Positions 1-8,962 of a DNA stretch of 64,000 nucleotides are shown in pieces. Numbering within the stretch: the stretch's first letter is position 1; each line of letters begins with the position of its first letter. The stretch lies in assembly GCA_934122155.1 (NCBI GenBank), contig CAKOVX010000005.1, forward strand, positions 26,251-90,250. Reading direction: 5' to 3'. A model generated the notes under the pieces. That model worked only from the letters and a program-made list of their open reading frames with translations. It had not been told where the DNA came from and made no database searches. The DNA comes from an uncultured Clostridia bacterium (GTDB taxonomy: Bacteria > Bacillota > Clostridia > TANB77 > CAG-508). The translations under genes and the position numbers were made by a program.

Positions 1-1600
1 ATCCTCTTACTTCTTTAAAAGCTTTTTTTAAGTCTTGTTTTCCATCAAAAACCTTTCCATTACTTAATGTTGCCATTTCTTGTAATTGTCTCTTTATAGC
101 ACTTCCAAACATGATAGAATATATTGGAATTTGTTTTCCATTTCTTGTATATGTTGATTTTAATTCTGAAATTGATCCTATATTTGCTTGTCCATCAGTC
201 ATTGCAATTATCGAAACATTGTATTTTTCTAAATCTTCTTGGCTTAGTTTCATAAGTGCCTCTATAACTGCTGGGTAAAGTGCTGTTGCACCACTAGGCT
301 CAATTTTATTTATATTTTCTAATAATTGTTCAGTTTTTGCTCCATTATTAGTACTATAAGATTGCATTACAGTTCCGTTAAATGGTATTATATCTATTTT
401 ATCTTTTTCTGTAAATTGTAAGAAATCACTTGCGGCTTCATCAGATAAAATATAATTCATAGCATTCATTAGTTCTTGGTGTCCTTCTCCATACATACTT
501 CCTGAGTAATCTAAACAAAAGGCCACATGTACCGGTTTTCTTAATTCTGTCTGGTATAAATTAAGTGCCAATTTTATTACTTCTGTACTTGGATATTTAA
601 CAGGTGAAATGTATTTAGTAGTATCAATTCCCCAATCAGGGTTAAATATACTTTTATCTACATTAGAGTTCACGCCTCCATACCATGTTCTTCTTCCTTT
701 TGCTTGTAGTAATTTTTGACCTTCATTACTTAATATATAAGATTGTAAGTCTAAAAATATTTCTTTAGAATTTTCATCTTTATTATCAATATAAGCAAAT
801 GGTGAATCTGATATTGAAACTCCATCTATTGGGTATATTGCATATAATGTTTCTTTGCCTTGTTGTTGCAATTTTTTATTTATATTTATAATTGAAGATT
901 CATAAGTAACTACTGCTTCATAGTCTCCATTAAGAAATAGTTCTTCCAAAAAGTCTTCGCTTCCAGATGACCTTTCTAACCCAGTAAATAGTGTAGTTAA
1001 ATTTTTAGTCAATTTTTCATCTTGTAAGTTTTCTTTCTTTAATACTTCTGGGTTTCCTGCTAGTGTATACAAAAAGCCCAAATATGCAGATGCTCCACTA
1101 TTAGTATTTGTTGGGTTTGACATACTAAATTTTAGCTTTCCGTCAGAAATTGCATTTACTATGTCTTTTGTTTTTATTGTTTTGTCCATAAAGCCTAGTT
1201 CTTTAGCTTTTGACTTTTTTATTCCAAATACTATTGGGTTTATGCTTGTATATTTTGAATTAGAAACCTTTACATCACTATTTAGCATATAAAGCCATAT
1301 TGAGTTTGAAATCCAAACTGCATCATATTGTTCTCCACTGTTTAGCTTGTCCATTATGTCTAATGTTCCAGCATATTCTATGTTTATATTATATTTTTTT
1401 GTTTTTGCATAATTTTGTATTATATCTTCTAAGTCCTCATTTTCTTGACTTGCAATTATATCAAATGTTTTTTTATTAAACATATTAGTAATATTATTTT
1501 TCTTATCATTTTTTGAATCTATTTTCTCGCTTATAGAAGCAATAGCAACAAGTATAAATATTACTATTACAACAATCAAAGATACTTTTTTATTTTTCAA
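1..1600 (-). CDS. Membrane-anchored VWA-domain protein with solute-binding-like N-terminal region (C-terminus cut by window edge)
   Basis: I translated this open frame from the sequence. It starts at a TTG (1598-1600) preceded by a strong AGGAGGGG ribosome binding site and runs off the left edge. Residues about 5-20 form one hydrophobic anchor. Residues about 40-340 resemble an extracellular solute-binding protein fold. From about residue 355 a von Willebrand A domain follows, with the MIDAS motif DYSGS, a later TAL threonine and TDGQ. VWA domains bind metal and protein ligands, so an extracytoplasmic adhesion or sensing role is likely. The pairing of the two domains is known in Ca-activated-channel-like VWA proteins, but no substrate can be assigned. 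There is no in-frame CGG codon. Confidence 0.8.
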   Translation of the reverse strand, partial: MKNKKVSLIVVIVIFILVAIASISEKIDSKNDKKNNITNMFNKKTFDIIASQENEDLEDIIQNYAKTKKYNINIEYAGTLDIMDKLNSGEQYDAVWISNSIWLYMLNSDVKVSNSKYTSINPIVFGIKKSKAKELGFMDKTIKTKDIVNAISDGKLKFSMSNPTNTNSGASAYLGFLYTLAGNPEVLKKENLQDEKLTKNLTTLFTGLERSSGSEDFLEELFLNGDYEAVVTYESSIININKKLQQQGKETLYAIYPIDGVSISDSPFAYIDNKDENSKEIFLDLQSYILSNEGQKLLQAKGRRTWYGGVNSNVDKSIFNPDWGIDTTKYISPVKYPSTEVIKLALNLYQTELRKPVHVAFCLDYSGSMYGEGHQELMNAMNYILSDEAASDFLQFTEKDKIDIIPFNGTVMQSYSTNNGAKTEQLLENINKIEPSGATALYPAVIEALMKLSQEDLEKYNVSIIAMTDGQANIGSISELKSTYTRNGKQIPIYSIMFGSAIKRQLQEMATLSNGKVFDGKQDLKKAFKEVRG

Positions 1601-1706
1601 ACTTACCCCTCCTTTGTTTTATTTATTATATATGTAAATACTTTAATTGGCAATATTTTTTAAATAAATATGTTTACATTTTTTTGAGTAAAAATTACCT
1701 TTTATC

Positions 1707-1736
1707 CACAAAAAAGCACCCCTCAATAGGGTGCCC
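1707..1736 (-). terminator. Intrinsic terminator after the prepilin-like gene
   Basis: A six-base-pair GC-rich stem (GCACCC 1716-1721 with GGGTGC 1729-1734) is followed, on the minus strand, by a run of T residues (1710-1715). It separates the prepilin-like gene from the VWA gene. Confidence 0.7.
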
Positions 1737-1800
1737 TTTTGGGATGTATCATCATTATATTTAATTTATTTTTTCTGGTTTATTAAGCCAGTAGTTAATG

Positions 1801-3187
1801 CTATTTTACATAAAGCAAGGTTCTGAAAGAAGCATTGGCAATGTTGTCAACTGTAGAACCGCAGCTACGAAAACTTGTGTAGAATCTAGAACTGAAGTAC
1901 TTATTTCCTCTATGCATACAAGGCTGAGACTGAGAAACATTTTCGTCCACATAAGTATAAGTGCTGTATTCGGTGGTCCACTCCCATAAATTTCCCGCCA
2001 TATCAAATATATTGCATACTTTGTCTGCTTCTGTTTTTCCTGTGTTTTTTAATCCTCCTTTATTTCCGTTTTGCATTTGCATAATTAGGGTTTCCCATTG
2101 CTTGTATATATACTATTGCTGTATCCCATGCATAGCTATTTATTAAATCACTTTCTACATAGCTATTTCCACTATACATATTTTTACTTACCATTGCTGC
2201 TTGTGGTTGACTTATAAAGTTCCATAATGTTCCAGGTATATAATTCATACTGCTTTCGCTAAATGCTGTTGATACTTTTGATAATGGTTTTGCATTTCCA
2301 TATTTTTCTGCTGTTGTTGTTCCATCTTTATTATATCCACTTCCATAGTTTGCTTCATATCTTGCTATATAAAAGCCTTTATTTACTTTTGTTTTGTTTA
2401 CAAATGCTTCTAGAGCTTTTGCTGTTGTATTTGTTCCTGTTGTATCGTCTTTTTCATTTGATAGTCTATTTTTGTCACTTAGTTCATAACAATAATAATC
2501 TCCATAACCTTTAATTCCATATTTGGTATTTGCTGTTACTTTTGCTGCTGTTACTTCCATAGCTTCTGAGCCTTTTTGTACTAATGTTGGCTCTCCTGGT
2601 GTACTTTCACTTGAAGCTGCAAATGTATATCTTCCTAAAGTTATTTCTACTGATGTTCCATCATCTTTTATTATTTTATTACTTCCATCTGCGTTTATAT
2701 TACTTACTGGTACCCATACAAACTGGTTTCCTTCTTTATCTTCTATTACAACTCCTTTTTCTACTGTGTCTCCAGAGTCATCCGCTATTTTAAATCCACC
2801 TGGTACTACTACTTGATTCTCTTTTTCATCTTTTGCTATTATTGTTTTACTACCTGTGTTTGTTCTATCATCTGATTTCAGACTTGAATCTGTTATTTTT
2901 GATTTTTCTGTTGGTTCTTCTTTTTCTCCATTGCCATTACCAGTTTTATCATTTATCCATTTGTCTAAATCATTTATAGCATCCAAATCGCTCTTTTTAG
3001 CATCTTCCATTATGTTGCCTGTATTTTTTGATTTGGTTAATATCCCATTTTCATTAAACAATGCATTTAAAGTTACTCCTGCTAATATTAATAGTACCAC
3101 AATAGTTACCACTAGTGCTATTAACGTAATACCTTTTTGATTTGAGTAAGTTTTATTACTCATTTTTAATTTTGAATTTATTTGCAT
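1801..3187 (-). CDS. Prepilin-leader protein with C-terminal FGE/C-type-lectin-like domain, read through a +1 frameshift at CGG
   Basis: I chose the ATG at 3187 because AAGGAGG lies nine bases upstream. Residues about 9-40 are a prepilin-type leader and helix (QKG/ITLIAL, lacking the usual Glu5). An acidic helical segment follows. From about residue 150 comes a formylglycine-generating-enzyme-like domain (FVWVPV, GFYIARYEA, later DMAGNLWEWT) ending in a variable tail. The frame is broken at 2066-2068: zero frame reads GCA AAA CGG AAA TAA, while dropping the C gives AAA GGA AAT and joins the conserved DMAGN...EWT part. The combined product is about 461 residues. The domain alone does not imply sulfatase activation; ligand binding on a pilus-like structure is my inference. 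Confidence 0.75.
1825..1899 (-). other. NNY-rich variable-looking C-terminal segment of the prepilin-like protein
   Basis: By my count 22 of 25 consecutive codons end in a pyrimidine. This pattern resembles the variable region of diversity-generating retroelement targets, where AAY template codons are mutated at the adenines. No template repeat or reverse transcriptase is visible in the window. Confidence 0.4.
2065..2068 (-). other. CGGA +1 frameshift site
   Basis: Coding-strand context is GCA AAA CGG AAA TAA in the zero frame. Skipping C gives GGA (Gly) and continues into the conserved C-terminal domain. It is one of four such sites and the only in-frame CGG of this gene. Confidence 0.75.
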
Positions 3188-3325
3188 TTTGCTTTTCCTC
3201 CTTTTTACTTTTGTAACTCTTTCTTGTTTTTCTTTTGACATTACTATAATAACATAACCTTTTGTGTTTTGCAATAATCTTCTTGAATTTTATACAGTTT
3301 TTTACACTATTTTTGTATATTTAAA

Positions 3326-3835
3326 TTAAAACTTATTCAAATATATTTTATCAGTATATAGTTTATTTGCAAATGAATATACTACTCTTTTTAGTACATA
3401 TCTGTCAAAGGTTTCTTCCTTTTCTGGAATATATTCTTTTCCTGCAAAAATAGCACTAATAGCATTTTCTAAGCTCTCACAAAAATTGTTATATACTATT
3501 TGCATTGGAATATTTTTTGTTGCAGACTTTATCATAGTTGCAATATCGTTTATGCTATATAAAGGTTTTAAAATACATATAACAAATAAATTAGCGATAT
3601 GTTCTTTGTTATATTTTTTATTGATTGCTGGTTTTATAACATTATGCTTAACATAGTTGTTTATCATGCTTTTTGTTATAACATGCCCTTCCTTTTCTTT
3701 ACCAACATAATTAGCTAAAGCATTATCTAAAAAGCATATTACCTGATCCACATATAAGTCTATGTTTGGTAATTCTTCCCACCTTGGAATATGAAAATCA
3801 GCAATTTCCTTTTCTTTATAAATTTTTTGCTCCAC
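3326..3835 (-). CDS. DUF1836-family protein
   Basis: This 169-residue protein carries the PRWEELPNIDLYVDQV block typical of DUF1836 (the YkrK-like family). It is mostly helical, with a basic centre, and has no membrane segment. The family resembles small DNA-binding regulators, but its targets are unknown. It sits alone upstream (in minus-strand order) of the prepilin-like gene and 44 bases downstream of the acyl-CoA synthetase gene, so co-transcription with the latter is possible. Confidence 0.75.
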   Translation of the reverse strand: MEQKIYKEKEIADFHIPRWEELPNIDLYVDQVICFLDNALANYVGKEKEGHVITKSMINNYVKHNVIKPAINKKYNKEHIANLFVICILKPLYSINDIATMIKSATKNIPMQIVYNNFCESLENAISAIFAGKEYIPEKEETFDRYVLKRVVYSFANKLYTDKIYLNKF

Positions 3836-3879
3836 TATTTTAACTTCTCCTTTTATTTCAATACAATCTTTTGGATTAT

Positions 3880-5559
3880 TTATCTCTTAATTTTATTAGT
3901 TGTTGTTTTTGCAAATTCTTTATCTCTAATTACTACTTTTCCTATTCTCTTGTACATTGGTAATATTGAACACTCTTTTGCAATATCTTTCTTTAAAGTT
4001 TGTTCTTTATCTTTTATATCTAATTCTTTTAGTTTATCTTCATTTAAGAATACTTCTGCACATAGTCTTACTTCGCTACCGCTTTCGTCTTTAACTCCTG
4101 ATACTATTACCTCTTGAACATAAGGTATTCTCATAATATAGTTTTCTATCTCTTCTGGGAATACATTTTTTCCGTTGTCTAGAACAATTAAGTTTTTCTT
4201 TCTTCCTGTAATCATTAATTGTCCTTTATCATTTATTCTTCCATAGTCACCTGTCCTAAACCAACCGTCTTGTAATACTTCTGCTGTTTTCTCTGGATTT
4301 TTGTAATATCCAAGCATAACTATGTCACCCTTTACGCAGATTTCTCCATCTCCTTCTGGTGTTACATCTTCAAGTTTTATTTCTACACACTCTAGTGGGA
4401 AACCAACTGTTGAACAGTCATTGCAGTAGTCCATATTAACACTAACCAAAGGTGAACATTCAGTTATTCCATATCCGTTTATTAAGTCAAGTCCTATTGT
4501 ATCAAAGAATTTTCCTAGTTCAGGTCTTACTGCTGCTCCACCTGTTACTATCTTTCTTAAATTTCCTCCAAATGCATCATGTATTGATTTGAAGAATTTT
4601 TTTCTTAAATCTATTCCTATTTTTCTAAGTCCATTGCTTACTACCATCATTACTTTTAATATTTTATCTTTGTGGCTTTCTTTAGCATTTGACCATATTT
4701 TTTTATAAAATAGCTCTACAAATGCTGGTACTACATATATGTAGTCTGGTTTATATAGTTGTAAATTTTTAAGCACTGCTTTTAAGCTGTCATTTATACA
4801 TATTGTTGAATGATGGTGTAGTGATACTAAAATTCCAGCAACTGCTTCATATGTGTGGTGATATGGTAAAACTGACAAACATCTATCATAAACTGTTGAT
4901 ACTCTTAAACCATAATATACTATGCTTATTAGGTTATGTTCTGATAACATTACACCTTTTGCCATTCCTGTTGTTCCAGATGTATAAACAAGCATCTTTA
5001 GTTTGTTGTGATCTGGTACCATTTCAGTATATGTTTTGTCTCCACCTTCATAAAGTTTTTTACCTTCTGCTTTAAATGTATTATATGATATGTTATTTCC
5101 TTCTGTTTTTTCTAAGTCAAATCCTATAAAATATTTTACATTTGGAGTTTTAGAGGCTATTTCTTCAATATCTTTTTGATATTTTTTTGCATAAAATAAA
5201 ACTTCACTTTCACTGTCATTTAAAACATTTATTATATCACATACTGGCAATTCTTTATCAATTGGTACAATTACACCTTTACTTTTTAATACTGTTAAAT
5301 ATACAGTAACCCATTTATAACTATTTTCTCCTATTACAGCTATGTGTTTATCTGCCATATTTATAGAATTTAGTGCAGTTCCTAGTTCAAATGTATCTTC
5401 TTGAAACTCTTTATAGGTAACATCTACTACATTTCCTTTTTCGTCCTTATACTTAAATGCAATTTTATCTCCCGCTTGTTTTACGGCAATTTCAAGTAAT
5501 TCTTTAATAGTACTTACTTTTTGAACATCATAATATTTTAATTCTTTTGTTTTTTCCAT
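3880..5559 (-). CDS. Long-chain acyl-CoA synthetase / AMP-binding ligase
   Basis: This is an ANL-superfamily enzyme of 559 residues that activates a carboxylate (probably a long-chain fatty acid) with ATP and transfers it to CoA or another thiol. Visible motifs are YTSGTTGMAKG (ATP-binding P-loop, about residue 185), GYGITECSP, GWFRTGDYG and GRKKNLIVLDNGKN. The catalytic lysine lies near the C-terminal TTNKIKR. I prefer the ATG at 5559 (MEKTKELKYY), with GAAAGGGA upstream, over an ATG 90 bases earlier whose extension has no family counterpart. The substrate chain length cannot be read from the sequence. Confidence 0.85.
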   Translation of the reverse strand: MEKTKELKYYDVQKVSTIKELLEIAVKQAGDKIAFKYKDEKGNVVDVTYKEFQEDTFELGTALNSINMADKHIAVIGENSYKWVTVYLTVLKSKGVIVPIDKELPVCDIINVLNDSESEVLFYAKKYQKDIEEIASKTPNVKYFIGFDLEKTEGNNISYNTFKAEGKKLYEGGDKTYTEMVPDHNKLKMLVYTSGTTGMAKGVMLSEHNLISIVYYGLRVSTVYDRCLSVLPYHHTYEAVAGILVSLHHHSTICINDSLKAVLKNLQLYKPDYIYVVPAFVELFYKKIWSNAKESHKDKILKVMMVVSNGLRKIGIDLRKKFFKSIHDAFGGNLRKIVTGGAAVRPELGKFFDTIGLDLINGYGITECSPLVSVNMDYCNDCSTVGFPLECVEIKLEDVTPEGDGEICVKGDIVMLGYYKNPEKTAEVLQDGWFRTGDYGRINDKGQLMITGRKKNLIVLDNGKNVFPEEIENYIMRIPYVQEVIVSGVKDESGSEVRLCAEVFLNEDKLKELDIKDKEQTLKKDIAKECSILPMYKRIGKVVIRDKEFAKTTTNKIKR

Positions 5560-5699
5560 CTTTGCCAATCCCTTTCTTACATATGTATTCATTAAACTAT
5601 ATAATCTAGTTTTCAAAACTATTATATACATTCTTATTAGATTAGTCAATATTTATTCCTACTTTTTCCACTAAATCAAATATGTCATTTTAATTTAAT

Positions 5700-5727
5700 A
5701 AAGTGAGTAGTTTAAGCCACTCACTTT
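5700..5727 (-). terminator. Terminator hairpin after the DUF3298 gene
   Basis: AAAGTGAGT pairs with ACTCACTTT around a ten-base loop, and T-rich sequence follows on the minus strand. Confidence 0.6.
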
Positions 5728-5751
5728 GCTTTGCTATATTTTTATTTTATT

Positions 5752-6393
5752 TCAAATTTTTATCAAAAATTCTGGCAATCCACTTGAATATGGCGCTATA
5801 TCATATTGCTGAAAGTATATTACTATTCCTTTTGGTGTTAAATAATAGCTGGCAAAATTGATTGTTTCTAATATCAACTGGCAATAGTCTGGAAAATATG
5901 TCCCTGTTCCATTTTCAATTTGTTTTGCTATTTGTTTATTTATCTCTTTTACTATATTAATTTGATAATTTGGATCTTTTTTAAAAAATGCTTGTAATGG
6001 TATTTGATATGCATGCTCTAAATCCCATGTCTGTGAACTTCTTATAGTGGAACCATGTGCTCCGCCTGTGAATGTATAATCATCAAAATATAAGCTTATT
6101 AATTTATCATTATTGTATGTTACTGTTGTCTCTCTATATAGTTCATATATCATAATTGGATATCCTTGTTGTTTGTTATAGTCATAAGTTGCTTTTGCCT
6201 GATTATATAATTCCCCTTCTGCAAATTCTTTTAACTTTAGTGCTTCTTGTCTATTTATATGATTAAATCTTTGTTTTCCAATATCATATTGGCTTTGTGT
6301 TATTTCTGGGTACTTTATAGTGTATTTTAATATAACTTCTCCTTTGTAATACAACTGTTTTTCAGCAATATTTATTTTTACTTTGTTTTCCAT
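5752..6393 (-). CDS. DUF3298/DUF4163 domain protein
   Basis: The product is about 213 residues. It has an N-terminal beta-rich part (DUF4163-like), then the FTGGAHG motif and a C-terminal DUF3298 domain, as in the extracytoplasmic domains of RsiV and PdaC. I see no signal peptide or membrane helix, which is unusual because relatives are normally exported. The start at 6393 is chosen for the GTGAGG ribosome binding site. An earlier in-frame ATG lies inside the inverted repeat upstream. A role in binding cell-envelope ligands is inferred from the family only. Confidence 0.7.
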   Translation of the reverse strand: MENKVKINIAEKQLYYKGEVILKYTIKYPEITQSQYDIGKQRFNHINRQEALKLKEFAEGELYNQAKATYDYNKQQGYPIMIYELYRETTVTYNNDKLISLYFDDYTFTGGAHGSTIRSSQTWDLEHAYQIPLQAFFKKDPNYQINIVKEINKQIAKQIENGTGTYFPDYCQLILETINFASYYLTPKGIVIYFQQYDIAPYSSGLPEFLIKI

Positions 6394-6402
6394 ATTAAAC
6401 CT

Positions 6403-6449
6403 CACAAAAACTCCTTTTTCCATATAATATGAAAAAAGGAGTTTTTGTG
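6403..6449. repeat. Long near-perfect inverted repeat, likely terminator, abutting a ribosome binding site
   Basis: Arms 6403-6420 and 6431-6449 are complementary over 18 pairs with one bulged base, with a ten-base AT-rich loop. The repeat lies between the stop of the kinase gene and the start of the DUF3298 gene. It can act as a terminator in the minus direction (the arm ends GTTTTT). Its distal arm also covers the bases just before the downstream ribosome binding site. Confidence 0.6.
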
Positions 6450-6451
6450 TT

Positions 6452-6943
6452 CTAGTTTAGTTTTTCTACAAATTCTTTTGCCTTTTCTTTTAGTTCTTCT
6501 AAAGTACCATCATTTTTTATTTGATAATCATATTTATATTTATTTACATCTCTGTCAGAAATATTTGTATTTATTGCTGCAACATTTTTATTTGTAATAA
6601 GTAATGTTTTAGCATTTAAGCATTGCTTACATTTTTCAATTTCTTCGCTTTCTCTAATATGTACAAACATTATTTGTTTATCTGAATTTTTAAACTCTTC
6701 TGCCATATTAGAAATATACTTAAATGGAGCATCATTATATTCAATACCAAGCTCTTTTAAGTCTGACAAAAACTTTCTAGATTTTTCGTCTTTTTCTCCA
6801 TTCCAACCTGCAAGTACCTTAGCTGCCTCTTTTACCTTATCAACAGAAGATATATTCATTATAGGAGCATATTCAGCACAAAATTGTACAAAAGTATCTT
6901 TTCCAACTCCGCCACTTCCATTTATAACAACAATTTCTTTCAT
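6452..6943 (-). CDS. P-loop nucleotide kinase-like protein (dNMP-kinase type)
   Basis: The 163-residue protein opens with a Walker A loop (NGSGGVGKDT, residues 8-17). Later features suggest a nucleoside-monophosphate kinase fold: a helical lid region, MFVHIRE at about residue 93, and an arginine/lysine-rich C-terminal half. It resembles deoxynucleotide monophosphate kinases and dephospho-CoA-kinase-like proteins. The exact substrate is unknown. The stop lies directly next to the inverted repeat, and metG ends 15 bases upstream on the same strand, so the two are probably co-transcribed. Confidence 0.65.
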   Translation of the reverse strand: MKEIVVINGSGGVGKDTFVQFCAEYAPIMNISSVDKVKEAAKVLAGWNGEKDEKSRKFLSDLKELGIEYNDAPFKYISNMAEEFKNSDKQIMFVHIRESEEIEKCKQCLNAKTLLITNKNVAAINTNISDRDVNKYKYDYQIKNDGTLEELKEKAKEFVEKLN

Positions 6944-6958
6944 CTTTTATTCCTTCTT

Positions 6959-8524
6959 TTACTTCATCATTTCTTTAATAGCTTCTACCTCTGGTTCAGT
7001 TTCAAGTCTGGCAAATAGCATCTCTGGTTTATCAGTAACCTTGATATTAGCTAGTTTATCATAGTCAGCTAAGCTATCCCAAGTTCTTAATTCTTCTGGT
7101 ATATTAAGTTGATTTAATATTTTTTCAGAAGTGTGCATCATATATGGGTTAATTAAAATAGCTATTCTACGTAAATTTTCTACTAAATGATACATTACAG
7201 ACTTTAGTTCTTCTGTTTTTTCTTCTTTAAATAGTATCCATGGTGTAGTTTCATCAATATATTTATTTGTTCTAGAAATTAAATTCCATGTTTCTGTAAT
7301 TGCATTGCTAATATGGTATGTGTCAAAATATTCTTCAGTGTTCTTAATTATATTTTTTGAATATTCTTCTACTTCTTTGTCTAGTTCAGTAGTATTATTT
7401 TGATATGATTCTATTTTTCCGTCAAAGTATTTATTTATCATACCTATCGTTCTATTTAATAAGTTACCTAAGTCATTACATAAATCAAAATTAAATCTTT
7501 CAACAAATCCTTCTGGTGAAAAGCTTCCATCTTGTCCAAATGACATTTCTCTTAAAATAAAATATTTAAATGCGTCTAACCCATAACGTTCAATTATTGG
7601 TTCTGGATATATAACATTTCCCTTTGATTTAGACATTTTTCCATCTTTCATCATAATAAAACCATGTGCATATATTTGCTTTGGTAATGGTAAATCTAAT
7701 GCCATTAAGAAAATAGGCCAATAAATTCCGTGAAAGCGTATTATGTCTTTTCCAACAACATGTAAGTCTGCTGGCCAATATTTTTTCATCAAGCTATCAT
7801 CATCTGATAAATAACCTAATGCTGTAATATAGTTTGTTAGTGCATCTAGCCACACATATACAACATGCTTTGGATCTTTTTTAACTTTTACTCCCCAATC
7901 AAAGCTTGTACGACTTACACATAAATCTTCTAACCCTGGTTTTAAAAAGTTATTAAATAGTTCATTTTTTCTAGACTCTGGTAATATAAAGTTTGGATTT
8001 TCATTGTAAAATTTTATAAGCCTATCTGCATATTTTTTCATATTGAAAAAATATGCCTCTTCTTTCATCTTTTTTACTTCTCTACCACAATCTGGGCACT
8101 TTCCATCTACTAGTTGAGTTTCAGTAAAATATGTCTCACATGGCATACAATACCAGCCTTCATATTCTGATTTATATATGTCTCCTTGTTCCATTAGTCT
8201 ATCAAAAATCTCTTCCACTGCTTTGGTATGTCTTTCGTCTGTTGTTCTAATAAAGTCATCATATTCTATTTCCATTAGCTTCCACAATTTTTTAGTTTCT
8301 TCAGCCATTTCATCAACATGTTCTTGTGGTGTTTTTTGTTTTGCCTCAGCTACTTTTTGTATTTTTTGACCATGCTCGTCCATTCCAGTAAGCATGTATG
8401 TGTCAAATCCTCTTGCTTTTTTATATCTTTTTATAGTATTTGCTAAAGCTGTTGTATATGCTGTTCCTATATGAAACTTTCCACTTGGGTAATAAATGGG
8501 GGTTGTTATATAAAACTTTTGCAT
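6959..8524 (-). CDS. metG: Methionyl-tRNA synthetase (short form)
   Basis: This enzyme charges tRNA-Met for initiation and elongation. It shows the class I signature HIGTAY (residues about 18-23), the KMSKS loop (KMSKSKGN, about residue 298), a zinc knuckle with CMPC and CPDC near residues 125-145, and the helical anticodon-binding domain. At 521 residues it lacks the extra C-terminal tRNA-binding (EMAP/Trbp111-like) domain found in many clostridial MetG proteins. The start has a good AAGGAGG site upstream. The kinase gene follows after 15 bases. Confidence 0.95.
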   Translation of the reverse strand: MQKFYITTPIYYPSGKFHIGTAYTTALANTIKRYKKARGFDTYMLTGMDEHGQKIQKVAEAKQKTPQEHVDEMAEETKKLWKLMEIEYDDFIRTTDERHTKAVEEIFDRLMEQGDIYKSEYEGWYCMPCETYFTETQLVDGKCPDCGREVKKMKEEAYFFNMKKYADRLIKFYNENPNFILPESRKNELFNNFLKPGLEDLCVSRTSFDWGVKVKKDPKHVVYVWLDALTNYITALGYLSDDDSLMKKYWPADLHVVGKDIIRFHGIYWPIFLMALDLPLPKQIYAHGFIMMKDGKMSKSKGNVIYPEPIIERYGLDAFKYFILREMSFGQDGSFSPEGFVERFNFDLCNDLGNLLNRTIGMINKYFDGKIESYQNNTTELDKEVEEYSKNIIKNTEEYFDTYHISNAITETWNLISRTNKYIDETTPWILFKEEKTEELKSVMYHLVENLRRIAILINPYMMHTSEKILNQLNIPEELRTWDSLADYDKLANIKVTDKPEMLFARLETEPEVEAIKEMMK

Positions 8525-8552
8525 ATGTTTTCCTCCTTTTTTGCTTCCTTTA

Positions 8553-8591
8553 AAATAAACTGTTGAATACTTTTATTACAACAGTTTATTT
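8553..8591 (-). terminator. Terminator after the small membrane protein gene
   Basis: A 13-base-pair stem (AAATAAACTGTTG with CAACAGTTTATTT) ends in T residues. It lies between the membrane protein stop and the metG start. Confidence 0.65.
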
Positions 8592-8600
8592 TTATTTGTT

Positions 8601-8939
8601 TTAAACTTTATTCCAAAACCAATCTAGGCTATCATCAATGCTTTTTCTTTTTCCCTCTTTTGCTTCAATAGCATCTATCCATAAATATGAAATAAATGAT
8701 GCAAAAATAAACATTAAGTCTACTGTTGCTGAAGCTGTAACAGCTTTATATGCCTCTTGGTTTTCAGCAGATATTAGTGCAAATTCTACTGTATGGCATA
8801 CTAAAAGAGCAATAAAAGCAAATAACATTACACCTGTGATCCAAGCTTTTTTGTTATCCTTTGCTAAGTATAGTACTAGTACAAATAATACTACTCCTAT
8901 AAAAACTGCAAATGGTTGTGAAAAATTAATAATTGGCAT
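8601..8939 (-). CDS. Small integral membrane protein, three predicted helices
   Basis: I do not recognise a named family. The 112 residues contain three hydrophobic segments at about 10-27, 33-50 and 72-90. The C-terminal tail is charged, with a tryptophan near the end (DWFWNKV). A ribosome binding site GGAGG precedes the ATG. It lies between glmM and metG with a terminator after it. No catalytic residues are apparent. Confidence 0.65.
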   Translation of the reverse strand: MPIINFSQPFAVFIGVVLFVLVLYLAKDNKKAWITGVMLFAFIALLVCHTVEFALISAENQEAYKAVTASATVDLMFIFASFISYLWIDAIEAKEGKRKSIDDSLDWFWNKV

Positions 8940-8962
8940 CTAAATTTCCTCCTTTGTATATT

